From assembly GCF_002001165.1 (NCBI RefSeq), contig NZ_MUNQ01000010.1:62001-126000 (forward strand): a stretch of DNA of 64,000 nucleotides. Reading direction: 5' to 3'. The notes below the pieces were generated by a model that saw only the letters and a list, made by a program, of their open reading frames with translations, was not told where the DNA came from and did no database searches. The DNA is from Rhodanobacter sp. C05. Lineage in GTDB: Bacteria; Pseudomonadota; Gammaproteobacteria; Xanthomonadales; Rhodanobacteraceae. Positions 48,261 to 58,117 of this stretch are shown here, in pieces (position 1 is the stretch's first letter; each line of letters begins with the position of its first letter). Both the position numbers and the translations under genes were made by a program.

Positions 48261-51200
48261 TCACGGCGCTTGCTCGGTCGCCCGCTCGGTCGGCGATCCG
48301 GGGCGCTTGCGCTGGAAGCGCTGCGCCAGGCGGTCAAAGAACAGATAGATCACCGGCGTGGTGAACAGGGTCAATACCTGGCTGAAGGCCAGACCGCCGA
48401 TGATGGCCAGGCCGAGCGGCCGGCGCAGCTCCGAACCGGTGCCGCTGCCGAGCAGCATCGGCAATGCGCCGAGCATCGCCGCCAGCGTCGTCATCAGGAT
48501 CGGCCGGAAGCGCAGCAGCGAGGCTTCGAAGATCGCCTCCGCTGGTGGCTTGCCGTGCTCACGTTCGGCCTCGAGCGCGAAGTCCACGATCATGATGGCG
48601 TTCTTCTTGACGATGCCGATCAACAGCACGATGCCGATGATGCCGATCACGTCCAGATCGCTGCCGGCGATCATCAGCGCCAGCAGGGCACCGATGCCGG
48701 CCGATGGCAGTGTCGAGAGGATCGTCACCGGATGGATGAAGCTCTCGTACAGCACGCCGAGCACGATGTAGACCGCGACGAGTGCCGCGATCAGCAGATA
48801 GACCTCGCTGGACAGCGAGTCCTGGAACGCCTGCGCTGCACCCTGGAATGAAGAGGTGATCGACGACGGCAGCTGCACCGCCTGTTCAGCCTGGTTGACC
48901 TCGTCTACCGCCTTGCTCAGCGAAGCATCCTTGGCCAGGTTGAACGAGATGGTGACCGCGGGGAACTGCGCCAGATGGCTGACCACCAGTGGCGACTTGG
49001 TGACCTTGATGGTGGCGATGCCTTTGAGCGGCACCTGGCCGCTGCTGCTGGTCTGGCTGGGCAGGAACAAGTCACCGAGCGATTCGACCGTCGGCAGGCT
49101 CTCGGGCTTGGCGACCAGGATCACGCGGTACTGGCTGGACTGGTCGAAGATCGTCGACACGATGCGCTGGCCCAGTGCATCGTAGAGCGCGTTGTCGATC
49201 GTCGCCGCGGTGATGCCATAACGCGCAGCCAGCTGGCGATTGACCTCGACGTCCACGCTGAGGCCGTCGTTGTTCAGATCACTCGTGACATCGGTGATCG
49301 AGGTGATCTTCTTCATGCGTGCAATCAAGGCGGGCACGTATTGCATGAAGGCCTGCTGGCTCGGGCCGCGCAGCACGAACTGGTACTGGTTCGGCGACAC
49401 CGTGGTATCGAGGGTCAAATCCTGTTCGGGCTGCAGGAACAGCTTGATGCCCGAGACGTTCTCTACTTCGGTCTGCAGGCGCCGGGCGATCTCCGCGGCG
49501 GTCGACGAACGATCGTCGCGCGCCTTCAGGTTGATCAGGAAGCGGCCGTTGTTGAGCGTGGTATTGGTGCCGTCGATGCCGACATACGAGGTCAGCCCGG
49601 TGACGTCCCGATCCTTGAGGAGCGCTTCCGCCAGCGCCGCCTGCCGTTCCACCATCGCGGAGTACGACACCGAGTTGTCGGCGATGCTGATGCCCTGGAT
49701 CACGCCCACGTCCTGCGTTGGGAACAGGCCCTTGGGAATGACGATGTACAAGATCACGGTCAGTGCCACGGTGAGCGTCGCGATGACCAGGGTCAGCACC
49801 TGATGGCGCAGCACGAAGCGCAGGCCACGCTCGTAGCCCGCCAGCGTCTTGTCGAACAGGCCTTCGCTGATCCGCTCGAAACGACTGGGATGCCGATCGG
49901 CCTGCGCGCGCAGCAGGCGTGCGCACAGCATCGGCACCAGGGTGAGCGAGACCACGCCGGAGAGCACGATGGTCACCGCCAGGGTGACCGCGAATTCGCT
50001 GAACAGGCGGCCGATCACGCCGCCCATGAAGAGCAGCGGGATCAGCACCGCGATCAGCGAGACGGTCAGCGACACGATGGTGAAGCCGATCTGCCCGGCG
50101 CCCTCGAGGGCGGCCTCCAGCGGCGTCTTGCCCTCTTCCAGGTAACGCACGATGTTCTCGATCATCACGATCGAGTCGTCGACGACGAAACCGGTGGCGA
50201 TGATCAACGCCATCAGCGAGAGATTGTCGATCGAGTAGTTCAGCTGGTACATCACCGCCAGCGTGCCGATCAGCGAGACCGGTACGGAAATGCTCGGGAT
50301 GATCGTGGCCGGGATGTTGCGCAGGAACACGAAGATCACCAGCACCACCAGCACGATCGCCAGCACCAGCTCGAACGCGGCATCGGACACCGACGAACGG
50401 ATCACCCCGGTGCTGTCGGAAACCACCTCGACCTTCATCCCCGCCGGCAGGGTGGATTCCAGCTGCGGCAGTTCCTGCATGATCTGGTTGACCGTGGCGA
50501 TCACGTTCGCCCCCGGCTGGCGTTGCACATTCAGCACGATCGCCTGGGTCTTGTTGAACCACGCGCCTTGCTCGGTGTTCTGTGCGGACTGAGTGACCCT
50601 GGCGACATCGCGCAGGAACACCGGCGCGCCGTTCTGGTAAGAGATCACCGTGGCCAGGTAATCCTCGGGATCCTGGATCTGGTCGTTGCCGTTGATCGTG
50701 TAGTCCAGTTTCGGGCCGTCGAAATTGCCCTTGGGCTGGCTCACGTTGACGTTCGCGATCAGCGAACGCAGATCGTCGATGTTGAGTCCGTAGGCAGCCA
50801 GTTTCTGCGGGTCCGCCTCGACCCTGACCGCCGGCACGTTGCCGCCGGCTGGCGTGACCAGACCGACGCCCGGCACTTCGGAGATTTTCGCGCCGAGCCG
50901 GTTGTTGGCAACATCCTGCAATTGCGGCAGCGACATCGAGCTGGAGGTGACCGCCAGGGTAAGGATCGGCTGGTCGGCGGGATTCACCTTGGCATAGGTC
51001 GGCGGTGCCGGCAGGCCGGTGGGCAGCAGGCTGTTGGATGCGTTGATCGCCTCCTGCACGTTCTGTTCGGCGATGTCGAGGTTGAGCGCCAGGTCGAACT
51101 GCAAGGTGATGACCGAAGCCCCGGCCGAACTGTTCGAGGTCATCTGCTGCAGGCCGGGGATCTCGCCCAGCTGCACTTCCAGCGGCGCGGTCACCGTGGT

Positions 51201-51380
51201 CGCCATCACCGTGGGGCTGGCGCCCGGATAGAACGTCTGGATCTGGATCGTCGGATAGTCGACGTCGGGCAGTGACGACACCGGCAGAAAGCGCACCGCG
51301 ACCAGGCCCACCATCACCAGGGCGATCATCAGCAGCGATGTCGCCACCGGCCTGAGGACGAACAGGCGGGAAATGTTCAT
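48261..51380 (-). CDS. mdtB: RND efflux permease, MdtB-like
   Basis: 1039 residues, the normal length. MNISRLFVLRPVATSLLMIAL, then VSSLPDVDYPTIQIQTFYPGASPTVMATTVTAPLE, ATGFVVDDSIVMIENIVRYLEEG, LIPLLFMGGVIGRLFSEFAVTLAV and GIVKKNAIMIVDFALEAER follow E. coli MdtB closely. Twelve membrane segments and two large periplasmic loops are evident. Second gene of the pump operon, starting 19 bases after the membrane-fusion gene. Confidence 0.95.
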   Translation of the reverse strand: MNISRLFVLRPVATSLLMIALVMVGLVAVRFLPVSSLPDVDYPTIQIQTFYPGASPTVMATTVTAPLEVQLGEIPGLQQMTSNSSAGASVITLQFDLALNLDIAEQNVQEAINASNSLLPTGLPAPPTYAKVNPADQPILTLAVTSSSMSLPQLQDVANNRLGAKISEVPGVGLVTPAGGNVPAVRVEADPQKLAAYGLNIDDLRSLIANVNVSQPKGNFDGPKLDYTINGNDQIQDPEDYLATVISYQNGAPVFLRDVARVTQSAQNTEQGAWFNKTQAIVLNVQRQPGANVIATVNQIMQELPQLESTLPAGMKVEVVSDSTGVIRSSVSDAAFELVLAIVLVVLVIFVFLRNIPATIIPSISVPVSLIGTLAVMYQLNYSIDNLSLMALIIATGFVVDDSIVMIENIVRYLEEGKTPLEAALEGAGQIGFTIVSLTVSLIAVLIPLLFMGGVIGRLFSEFAVTLAVTIVLSGVVSLTLVPMLCARLLRAQADRHPSRFERISEGLFDKTLAGYERGLRFVLRHQVLTLVIATLTVALTVILYIVIPKGLFPTQDVGVIQGISIADNSVSYSAMVERQAALAEALLKDRDVTGLTSYVGIDGTNTTLNNGRFLINLKARDDRSSTAAEIARRLQTEVENVSGIKLFLQPEQDLTLDTTVSPNQYQFVLRGPSQQAFMQYVPALIARMKKITSITDVTSDLNNDGLSVDVEVNRQLAARYGITAATIDNALYDALGQRIVSTIFDQSSQYRVILVAKPESLPTVESLGDLFLPSQTSSSGQVPLKGIATIKVTKSPLVVSHLAQFPAVTISFNLAKDASLSKAVDEVNQAEQAVQLPSSITSSFQGAAQAFQDSLSSEVYLLIAALVAVYIVLGVLYESFIHPVTILSTLPSAGIGALLALMIAGSDLDVIGIIGIVLLIGIVKKNAIMIVDFALEAEREHGKPPAEAIFEASLLRFRPILMTTLAAMLGALPMLLGSGTGSELRRPLGLAIIGGLAFSQVLTLFTTPVIYLFFDRLAQRFQRKRPGSPTERATEQAP

Positions 51381-51399
51381 CGGATCATGTACCCGCCGC

Positions 51400-52659
51400 T
51401 TACGAGGCTTGAGAGGCGGATGCGGAGCCGTGCGTCCGCTTCCCGCTCTTGTGCGGCGGGCTGGCCGAGGACGAGGCGGCTGCAGGTGCGCTGCCAGCCT
51501 CGGCCGGTTTTGCCGAGGCGATCTTGACCTTGGCGCCGTCGCTCAAGCGGTCCATGCCATCCGTGACCACCTGCTGGCCTGCCGCGAGGCCAGCCAGGAT
51601 GACGGTGTTCTTGCCGTCGCTCGGCCCCTGGGTCACCTTGTGCACCGAGACGGTCTGGTCGGCGTTGACCAGATAGACGTAATCCCCCGGCGCGCCACTC
51701 TGCACGGCTGGTGTCGGCACCAGTACCGCGTTCTGCAGCGTATCGACCAGCAACTTGACGTTGACGAACTCGTTCGGGAACAGCACCTCGTCGTCGTTGG
51801 GGAACGTCGCACGCAGAGTTACCGTACCGGTACTGGTAGCCATCTGGTTGCCGAGCGCGTACAGCGCGCCGGTACCCAGTTGCGTGGTGTTGTCGCTGTC
51901 ATAGACCGTGACCGGCAGCTTCGTGCCGGCAGTATTGAAGCGCTTCAGCACCTGGCTCAGCGAGTTCTGCGGCACCGTGAATTGCACCGTGGTCGGCTTG
52001 ATGGTGGTGATGGTCACGATGCCCGGCGAGGTCGACTGGGTGACGTAATTGCCGGGATCGACCAGGCGCAGGCCGACCCGCCCGGCCACCGGCGCGATGA
52101 TGTGGCAATAGGCGATGTCGAGATCGTACTGCGCGATGTTCGCCAGGTCGGCCTTGACCGCGGCCTCGTCCTGCTGGACCGTGAACTGCTGGTCGGCATA
52201 GGTCTGTTCGGCAATCGACTTCTGCGCATGCAACTGCGCGTAGCGGGCTAGGTCGGCATGGGCCTGGGCCAGGCTCGCCTGATCCTTGCCGGCCTGGGCC
52301 TGGGCCTGTTGCTTGTTGATCTCGTACTGGCGTGGATCGATCTGGGCGAGGAACTGCCCCTTCGTCACGTCCTGGCCTTCCTGGTAACCGACCGCCGTCA
52401 GGTAACCGCTCAACTGCGGCAGCACGTTGACGGTGGCGATCGGCGTCACCGTACCTGGCTCGCTCAGGATTTCCGGCATGTTGCCCAAGGTGGCGGTGGC
52501 CGCGCTTACCACTTGCGCCGGCGTGCCGGGTTTTTCCTTCTTGCCAGTGAGGAGATGGAACACGACAAAGGCGACCAGCACAATGATGACGACCACCGTA
52601 ATCAGCACGCCGCGTCTTTTGTGAGAGTGTCCGGCTGCTTTCGTGGTGTCGGCACTCAT
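51400..52659 (-). CDS. mdtA: RND membrane-fusion (periplasmic adaptor) protein, MdtA-like
   Basis: 419 residues. One N-terminal membrane anchor (about 17-40, GVLITVVVIIVLVAFVVFHLL), then a biotinyl-lipoyl domain (VNVLPQLSGYLTAVGYQEGQDVTKGQFLAQIDP), an alpha-helical hairpin rich in Gln/Ala (about 105-180), the second lipoyl half (YCHIIAPVAGRVGLRLVDPGNYV) and beta-barrel domains. The C-terminal 45 residues are Ser/Ala/Lys-rich and low complexity. AGGAGA is 5-6 bases before the ATG. First gene of the pump operon; a TTGACA-like -35 box (52713-52718, minus strand) lies upstream without a clear -10. Confidence 0.94.
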   Translation of the reverse strand: MSADTTKAAGHSHKRRGVLITVVVIIVLVAFVVFHLLTGKKEKPGTPAQVVSAATATLGNMPEILSEPGTVTPIATVNVLPQLSGYLTAVGYQEGQDVTKGQFLAQIDPRQYEINKQQAQAQAGKDQASLAQAHADLARYAQLHAQKSIAEQTYADQQFTVQQDEAAVKADLANIAQYDLDIAYCHIIAPVAGRVGLRLVDPGNYVTQSTSPGIVTITTIKPTTVQFTVPQNSLSQVLKRFNTAGTKLPVTVYDSDNTTQLGTGALYALGNQMATSTGTVTLRATFPNDDEVLFPNEFVNVKLLVDTLQNAVLVPTPAVQSGAPGDYVYLVNADQTVSVHKVTQGPSDGKNTVILAGLAAGQQVVTDGMDRLSDGAKVKIASAKPAEAGSAPAAASSSASPPHKSGKRTHGSASASQAS

Positions 52660-52916
52660 ATGATCATCTCCTGGGTGTTCGTTACCCCACTGCGTAGTAG
52701 AGCACTTTCATTTGTCAAAACAGCGTCGTCTTGCAAGACACAATCGCCCGTCAGCACAACTGGCAAGGTCTTTCCTAACGTTTCGTTATGCGTGCGGTTG
52801 ACGCAAGAATTTGCACCGCGCCGTTGGCGAATCTGCCGCTTGCAGCTCCGGCGTATCGTCGTTGCCGCAGTCATTGCGCTTCGAGATTGCCGGGGTCGTG
52901 CGCCGGCAGGCGCGTC

Positions 52917-53699
52917 TCAAGGCACGTGCTGTTTCACCAGCTTGATCTCGAACAACTTCGGCCAGCGCTTGCCGGTGACGAACAGGCGATCGTGCCTGGC
53001 GTCGTAGGCAATGCCGTTGAGCACGTCATTGCCGGGATCGGGAAGTTTGCTCACGTCGAGCAGGCCGCTGAGATCGATCCAGCCAAGCACATGGCCAGTA
53101 GCGGGATCGATTCGCGCGATGCGGTTGGTCAGCCAGACATTGGCGTAAAGCTCGCCCTTCACCCACTCAAGTTCGTTGAGGTTGGTCACCGGCTCGTCGT
53201 CAGCGGTGACCATGATGCTGCCGATAGTGGCCAGCGTCTCCGGATCGAGGATGCGTAGCACGGCGGAGCCGTCGCTCATGTAGATGCGCCGGTCGTCGCG
53301 GGTCAGCGCCCAGCCTTCGCCCGGGTAGGCGAACGTGCGCAGCTGCCTGAAGCTGTCGAGGTCGTAGACGAAGCCGAGCTGGCTCTGCCAGGTGAGCTGC
53401 ACCAGCTGGTTCTTCCAGTCCACGATGCCTTCGCCGAAATACTGCGATGGCACGTCGTGGCGCTGTACTACCTTGCCGGTCTCGAGCACCACCTTGCGCA
53501 CGGTGGATTCACCGGCTTCGCCGGTACTTTCGTAGAGATAACCGTCCTTGTAGAACAAGCCTTCAGTGTAGGCATCCGTATCGTGCGGGTAGACGTGTAC
53601 GACCTTGTAACCATATACCGGCACAGCCGCCTGCGCACTGCGGCTGCCCAACAGCAGCGCGATGGCAAGGATCGGGGTCAGGCAGAACGATCGGGTCAT
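52917..53699 (-). CDS. Glutaminyl-peptide cyclotransferase (bacterial/plant type)
   Basis: 260 residues. Converts N-terminal Gln to pyroglutamate in exported proteins. Signal peptide (1-24, AQA|AVP), then the five-bladed propeller family motifs: VVHVYPHDTDAYTEGLFYKDGYLYESTG, YFGEGIVDWKNQLVQLTW, FAYPGEGWALTRDD, YMSDGSAVLRILDPET, LNELEWVKGELYANVW and NGIAYD. The catalytic Glu of the known Xanthomonas campestris enzyme corresponds to the YTEGL region. The start ATG at 53699 puts the signal peptide first. Confidence 0.94.
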   Translation of the reverse strand: MTRSFCLTPILAIALLLGSRSAQAAVPVYGYKVVHVYPHDTDAYTEGLFYKDGYLYESTGEAGESTVRKVVLETGKVVQRHDVPSQYFGEGIVDWKNQLVQLTWQSQLGFVYDLDSFRQLRTFAYPGEGWALTRDDRRIYMSDGSAVLRILDPETLATIGSIMVTADDEPVTNLNELEWVKGELYANVWLTNRIARIDPATGHVLGWIDLSGLLDVSKLPDPGNDVLNGIAYDARHDRLFVTGKRWPKLFEIKLVKQHVP

Positions 53700-53743
53700 C
53701 GGGGCGGCTTTGGGTTGGATGAAAGATTGTGGGCCGGATCTGC

Positions 53744-55123
53744 TCAGCCGAGCGGACGCACACGGAAGTTGCGGCCTTTGATCTTGCCGGCACGCAAACG
53801 TTCCAACGCCTTGTTCGCCAGCGCGCGGCTGATCGCCACGTAGGCGCGGGTGGCGAAGACGTCGATCTTGCCGATGTCGTTCGCGTCCAGCCCGGCGTCG
53901 CCGGTGAGTGCGCCGAGGATGTCGCCGGGGCGCAGCTTGTCCTGTCGGCCAGCGTCGATCACCAGCGTCCTCATTGGCGCGAGGTTTAGCGTCTTCCCGC
54001 GCGGTGCGGCAAGCTTCAGCGGTCGCCACGACAGCGGTGTGCCCAGCACCTGCTCGATGTTCGCCGCCTTCGGCCGCTCGCGTGAGGTGCACAGCGTGAT
54101 CGCCAGCCCCGACTGCCCGGCGCGGCCGGTGCGGCCGATGCGATGCGTGTGCGTATCCGGGTCGTGTGCGATGTCGTAGCTCACCACCAGCGGCAGCGCG
54201 ACGATGTCCAGGCCGCGCGCGGCGACGTCGGTGGCCACCAGCACCGCGCAGCTGCGGTTGGCGAAGCGCACCAGCACTTCGTCGCGGTCGCGTTGCTCCA
54301 TGTCGCCGTGCAGGGCGAGCGCAGAGTAGCCGCGGCGATCCAGTTCCTGCGCCACCGCATCCACGTCCTTGCGCATGTTGCAGAACACCAGGGCGTGCTG
54401 GCCGCGTTCGCCGGTCAGCAGCTGTGCCAGCACGTCGATCTTCTGCACGGGATCGACTTCCACGAACTGCTGCTCGATCGCCGGCTTCGTCTCGACCGGT
54501 GCCTCCACCGTGATTTCCACGGGATTCTTCTGCACGCGCTGGCTCACCGTGCGGATCTCGTCCGGGTACGTCGCCGAGAACAGCAACGTCTGATGGTGCT
54601 TGGCGATGCGTCCGATGATGTCGTCGATCGCCTCGCTGAAACCCATGTCGAGCATGCGATCGGCCTCGTCCAGCACCAGCACCTTGATGCCGCCGCCATG
54701 CAGGCTTTCCCGCTTCAGATGTTCCTGCACGCGGCCGGGCGTGCCGACCACGATGTGCGGATCATGTGTCAGTGACGCCAGCTGCGGTCCCAGCGGCATC
54801 CCGCCGCACAGGGTCAGCAGCTTCACATTGGGGATGTTCGCCGCCAGCTTGCGGATCGCCTTGCTGACCTGGTCGGCCAGCTCGCGGGTCGGGCACAACA
54901 CCAGCGCCTGCAGCCGGATCGTGTCCACATCCAGCGACTGCAGCAGGCTCAGGCCGAACGCGGCGGTCTTGCCGCTGCCGGTCTGCGCCTGCGCGATCAC
55001 ATCGCGCCCCTGCAGCATCGGTGGCAGGCTTTGCTCCTGCACCGGCGTCATCGTGGTGTAGCCAAGGGTTTCCACACTGGCGAGCAGGGCGGGTTTGAGC
55101 GGGAGTGTGCGGAAATCAGTCAT
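53744..55123 (-). CDS. dbpA: ATP-dependent RNA helicase DbpA
   Basis: 459 residues. DEAD-box helicase acting on 23S rRNA in 50S ribosome assembly. MTDFRTLPLKPALLASVETLGYTTMTPVQEQSLPPML (Q motif), Walker A AQTGSGKTAAF, TPGRVQEHL, VLDEADRMLDMGF, SATYPDEI, and GRTGRAGQSG. The C-terminal 75 residues form the DbpA RRM-like domain (KLRPGDILGALTGDAGLDANDIGKIDVFATRAYVAISRALANKALERLRAGKIKGRNFRVRPL), which binds the hairpin 92 region. The ATG at 55123 is taken over an in-frame upstream one. Confidence 0.95.
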   Translation of the reverse strand: MTDFRTLPLKPALLASVETLGYTTMTPVQEQSLPPMLQGRDVIAQAQTGSGKTAAFGLSLLQSLDVDTIRLQALVLCPTRELADQVSKAIRKLAANIPNVKLLTLCGGMPLGPQLASLTHDPHIVVGTPGRVQEHLKRESLHGGGIKVLVLDEADRMLDMGFSEAIDDIIGRIAKHHQTLLFSATYPDEIRTVSQRVQKNPVEITVEAPVETKPAIEQQFVEVDPVQKIDVLAQLLTGERGQHALVFCNMRKDVDAVAQELDRRGYSALALHGDMEQRDRDEVLVRFANRSCAVLVATDVAARGLDIVALPLVVSYDIAHDPDTHTHRIGRTGRAGQSGLAITLCTSRERPKAANIEQVLGTPLSWRPLKLAAPRGKTLNLAPMRTLVIDAGRQDKLRPGDILGALTGDAGLDANDIGKIDVFATRAYVAISRALANKALERLRAGKIKGRNFRVRPLG

Positions 55124-55177
55124 GCACCATGATCTCATCTCTGCCGTCCGGGCGTGCACGGCATGCCATGCGATACG

Positions 55178-55597
55178 TCAGGCGTCGGGATCGAGCACGC
55201 TGGCGATCCGGATCTCACCGCTCAGCACCTTGTGGATCGGGCAGGCATTGGCGATCTGCAGCAGCCGCTCGCGCTGCTCCACGCTCAGCTCGCCATGCAG
55301 GGTGATCCGACGCTGGACATGGTTGAGTCCGGCAGCTGGTGTGCCTTCCGGGTTGAATTGCAGCGTGACTTCAGTGCCGGTCAGCGGCCAGCCCTTGCGG
55401 GCGGCATACATCTTCAGCGTAATCGCGGTGCATGCGCCCAGACTGGAAAGCAGCAGGTGATGCGGATCGGGGCCAGCATCGGCACCCTGCAGCTCGGCCG
55501 GTTCATCACTCAGCCATTGATGTCCGCGGCCGTCGCTCAGCGTGACGGTATAGGGCGTGTCGGCAATGACGGCATTCACGGTGGGGGTCGTGCTCAT
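55178..55597 (-). CDS. OsmC-family protein
   Basis: 139 residues. OsmC/Ohr-like fold with the two redox cysteines visible in SLGACTAITLKMYAARK and ANACPIHKVLSGEI, so a peroxidase or thiol role is possible. It is closer to the YhfA-type group than to Ohr by length. GAGGAT lies 8 bases before the ATG at 55597. It probably forms an operon with the FMN reductase gene 40 bases upstream, so both may respond to oxidative stress. Confidence 0.9.
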   Translation of the reverse strand: MSTTPTVNAVIADTPYTVTLSDGRGHQWLSDEPAELQGADAGPDPHHLLLSSLGACTAITLKMYAARKGWPLTGTEVTLQFNPEGTPAAGLNHVQRRITLHGELSVEQRERLLQIANACPIHKVLSGEIRIASVLDPDA

Positions 55598-55637
55598 CGG
55601 GAAATCCTCGGATGACAGGCAGGTCGGGCTGCTTCGT

Positions 55638-56210
55638 TCATTGGCCTGGCGCAGCGCCGTAGCCATCGGCATAGGCGCAGAAACCCTGCATGAAGTCGCG
55701 CAGGCGGTTCTCGATGCCGGCATCGACCAGTTGCCCAGCCGCATCGAACACATGGGTGGCATGCGGAACCAACAGCCGGCCACCAAACCAGGGCGAGGCA
55801 CCGACGGCGCGGAACACCGACAACCAGGCGTTCTGGCTGAGCAGGGTGCCGAAATTTCCCGGTGAAGTGCCGATCACGGCGATCGGCTTGTTGCCGAACA
55901 CCCGGGAAATGTCGGATGCCGGGCGCGTCATCCAGTCGATCGCGTTCTTGAACACCCCGGGGATCGCATTGTTGTACTCGGGCGTGACCAGCAGCAGACC
56001 ATCGGCAGCCGCAACAGCATCCTTCAGGATCGCCACGGCAGATGGAATGCCGCTGCTTTCTTCAAGGTCGCCGTCATACAGCGGAATGTCGCGGATGCTG
56101 CGCACCTCGACCGCGCTGCCTTCCGGCGTCAGCCGCGCCGCGCTGCGCAAGAGTGCGGTATTGAAGGAAGCCGTGCGCAGGCTGCCGGACAGCCCGATCA
56201 GTTTCGCCAT
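55638..56210 (-). CDS. NADPH-dependent FMN reductase (flavodoxin-fold)
   Basis: 190 residues of the ChrR/azoreductase-like family. FMN-binding phosphate loop GLSGSLRTASFNTALLR, then TPEYNNAIPGVFKNAIDWMTRP, and GTSPGNFGTLLSQ. A quinone, chromate or azo-dye reductase is typical of the family. GGGGAA precedes the ATG at 56210. Transcribed with the OsmC gene downstream. It lies 85 bases after the end of the cupin-DUF2867 gene. Confidence 0.92.
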   Translation of the reverse strand: MAKLIGLSGSLRTASFNTALLRSAARLTPEGSAVEVRSIRDIPLYDGDLEESSGIPSAVAILKDAVAAADGLLLVTPEYNNAIPGVFKNAIDWMTRPASDISRVFGNKPIAVIGTSPGNFGTLLSQNAWLSVFRAVGASPWFGGRLLVPHATHVFDAAGQLVDAGIENRLRDFMQGFCAYADGYGAAPGQ

Positions 56211-56295
56211 GATGTTCCCCTCGCTGATGCGGTGCGCTTGAAGGAATGCCCGAAAGCGGGCACGGGTGCCGAGATTCGCACTGTCCACGATTGCA

Positions 56296-57744
56296 TCAAT
56301 ACACGTTGGCTGTCGGAAGCACTGAGAACAACGCGGTTGCAGGCCTGCCTTCGGCTAGTTGCTGACGCGGAAATGCATGCTCGACGGCCAGGCGCAACAT
56401 GGTTGGTGTGATGTAACGGCGATGGACGAGATCGATCACTCCCATATAGACGTCGCCGAACAGATTCTTGCAATGCACGCGGGTGCCGAGCGTGATGTCC
56501 ACTTGCTGGCTGCTCACCACGTGCACGCTTACACAGGAGCGAAAGATCAGATGCTTGTCATCGGCACCAAGGACGACTTGCGCACGAGCATTGTCATGGT
56601 CAATGGCTTGATCAAGCACGGGAAAGCGTTGATCGAAGAGGTTGCTCGTTGCGTGTGACAACAGCGAAGACACCGGGCAAGCCAGTGGCGAGGTGCGTAA
56701 GCCGATTGGTCGCACCAGCAGATTGCGCAGCGCCATCATGCGCGAGACTCCACTCGGAGGACTGTTCAGGAAGCCGTCCAGCAGGCGGCTGAGCAGAGCG
56801 GATGCTTCTCTGGTGCCGAGATCCTGGTTTGTAAGGGTAAGGCAGAACGTATCCTCGTGATGGCAGGGTACCTTCATCAATTGGTGCAATAGCAGCGAAC
56901 CTGCGGGGACGTGATCGAGTTCGGTCACCGCATGGCTGCCACCACTCTCGAACAGGAAGCCGGTCGAGCGTCGCCACCCGGCCCATGCACCACGGATCAA
57001 GCCGGCAACACAACGCGCGGACTTGCACAGGGCACCTTGCAGGGTGCCGGGTGGCGCATCAAGCGACAGATGGGTTGTTGGTATGTGGAGATGGTCGACA
57101 GGGGTGTCGCACAGCAATGCGTCGATGCAAGGCGGGAGCAGCATGGTGAGTGAGGGGATGCTCGCCTCGTTAGCCAGTACTTGTGCACGCACCAGCTCCG
57201 GGAGGTCGCCACCCAACTCGTTGGTATGGCATGACAGGGCGAAGAACGCAGGATGCAAGGCGTTTTTCGTGAGTGGTGCGAACTGATGCCAGGTGTCGCC
57301 GCCGAAGCGCACAGTGAACAGGCAGTCTGGCGGAATGTTGATGTAATGAAGTGCGCGGATAAAGCTCAGTGGATCAGCTTCGATCTGTTCGGGTGTTGCA
57401 CTGGAGAAGCGAAGTTGTGCGCCACCACTGCCGGAGATAGCGGTGAATACGCGATGGCCGGCATGCCGATGAAACGGATGGCCATGCGCGCCGACCGCAA
57501 ATGAATACAACGAGGTAGCGTCGCCCCTTGGCAGATTCGTTCCACCGAGTCGGGCCGATGGCTCATCAAGTTCGTCAACAAAGTCTTCATGCGCTTGCTG
57601 GCGTTTCAGCGCACTGGCAAACAGGTGATCGCCGGAACCGTGGCCGAGCTGTGCAATCAAGGAGACTTCCACGGGCAGACCACCCGATCGGGAGGGAATA
57701 CATGCCGATGGAAATGTCTGAACTACCTTTGCATGGTTCGCCAT
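56296..57744 (-). CDS. Two-domain protein: N-terminal cupin-like and C-terminal DUF2867-like
   Basis: 482 residues, cytoplasmic (no signal). Residues about 60-175 look like a small cupin (GAHGHPFHRHAGHRVFTAISGSGGAQLRF, with His pairs that could bind metal; then TVRFGGDTWHQFAP). The middle (175-330) is unassigned. Residues about 325-465 look like DUF2867 (MMALRNLLVRPIGLRTSP, AQVVLGADDKHLIFRSCVSVHV, HCKNLFGDVYMGVIDLVHRRYITPTML). AGGAG is 7 bases before the ATG at 57744. It lies 49 bases after an ArsR gene and is probably its main target. No function can be given. Confidence 0.72.
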   Translation of the reverse strand: MANHAKVVQTFPSACIPSRSGGLPVEVSLIAQLGHGSGDHLFASALKRQQAHEDFVDELDEPSARLGGTNLPRGDATSLYSFAVGAHGHPFHRHAGHRVFTAISGSGGAQLRFSSATPEQIEADPLSFIRALHYINIPPDCLFTVRFGGDTWHQFAPLTKNALHPAFFALSCHTNELGGDLPELVRAQVLANEASIPSLTMLLPPCIDALLCDTPVDHLHIPTTHLSLDAPPGTLQGALCKSARCVAGLIRGAWAGWRRSTGFLFESGGSHAVTELDHVPAGSLLLHQLMKVPCHHEDTFCLTLTNQDLGTREASALLSRLLDGFLNSPPSGVSRMMALRNLLVRPIGLRTSPLACPVSSLLSHATSNLFDQRFPVLDQAIDHDNARAQVVLGADDKHLIFRSCVSVHVVSSQQVDITLGTRVHCKNLFGDVYMGVIDLVHRRYITPTMLRLAVEHAFPRQQLAEGRPATALFSVLPTANVY

Positions 57745-57793
57745 TGAATAGCTCCTGGCACCAGTGGTGGTGTCGCCTGCAGAATTCGCTCGG

Positions 57794-58114
57794 TCAGGCG
57801 CCCTGTTTCTTCGTGGCGAGCTTGCGCGATTCACGCTTGAGGGGACCAGCCGTCGGGCAGATCTCGAAAGCAAAGCCGGTGAGCGTGTTGACCAGACTGT
57901 CCTTGTTGAGCCGGTAGACGATGAACTGTCCGCGGCGCTCGCTGCTGACCAGGCCGGCTGCATCCAGGACAGACAGATGTCGCGAGATGGCGGGTGCGCT
58001 CATTGCGAAGCGGCTCGCGATCTCGCCGGCGGTCAGTTCCTGCGCCGACAGATAGGCCAGGATTTCGCGGCGTGGGCGCGAGGCAAGAGCTTCGAAGATA
58101 CGGTCAGCGGCCAT
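57794..58114 (-). CDS. ArsR-family transcriptional repressor
   Basis: 106 residues; a classic single-domain winged helix (IFEALASRPRREILAYLSAQELTAGEIASRFAMSAPAISRHLSVLDAAGLVSSERRGQFIVYRLNKDSL). No CXC metal-binding site is seen; the only Cys is in the C-terminal tail (EICPTAG), so it may sense something other than arsenic. First gene of a pair with the cupin-DUF2867 protein. The ATG at 58114 has no Shine-Dalgarno; a palindromic TATAAT-containing site directly upstream suggests a leaderless, self-repressed transcript. Confidence 0.9.
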   Translation of the reverse strand: MAADRIFEALASRPRREILAYLSAQELTAGEIASRFAMSAPAISRHLSVLDAAGLVSSERRGQFIVYRLNKDSLVNTLTGFAFEICPTAGPLKRESRKLATKKQGA

Positions 58115-58117
58115 GAA

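Noticed and set aside
44948-48337. Longer N-terminus for the MdtC-like permease (start at 48337)
   Set aside because: It would overlap the mdtB end and add an Arg/Ser-rich stretch absent from all RND permeases; the ATG at 48253 fits the family start.
48975-51275. 766-codon plus-strand ORF opposite the MdtB-like gene
   Set aside because: The His/Arg/Gln-rich translation without motifs is a shadow of the conserved RND permease.
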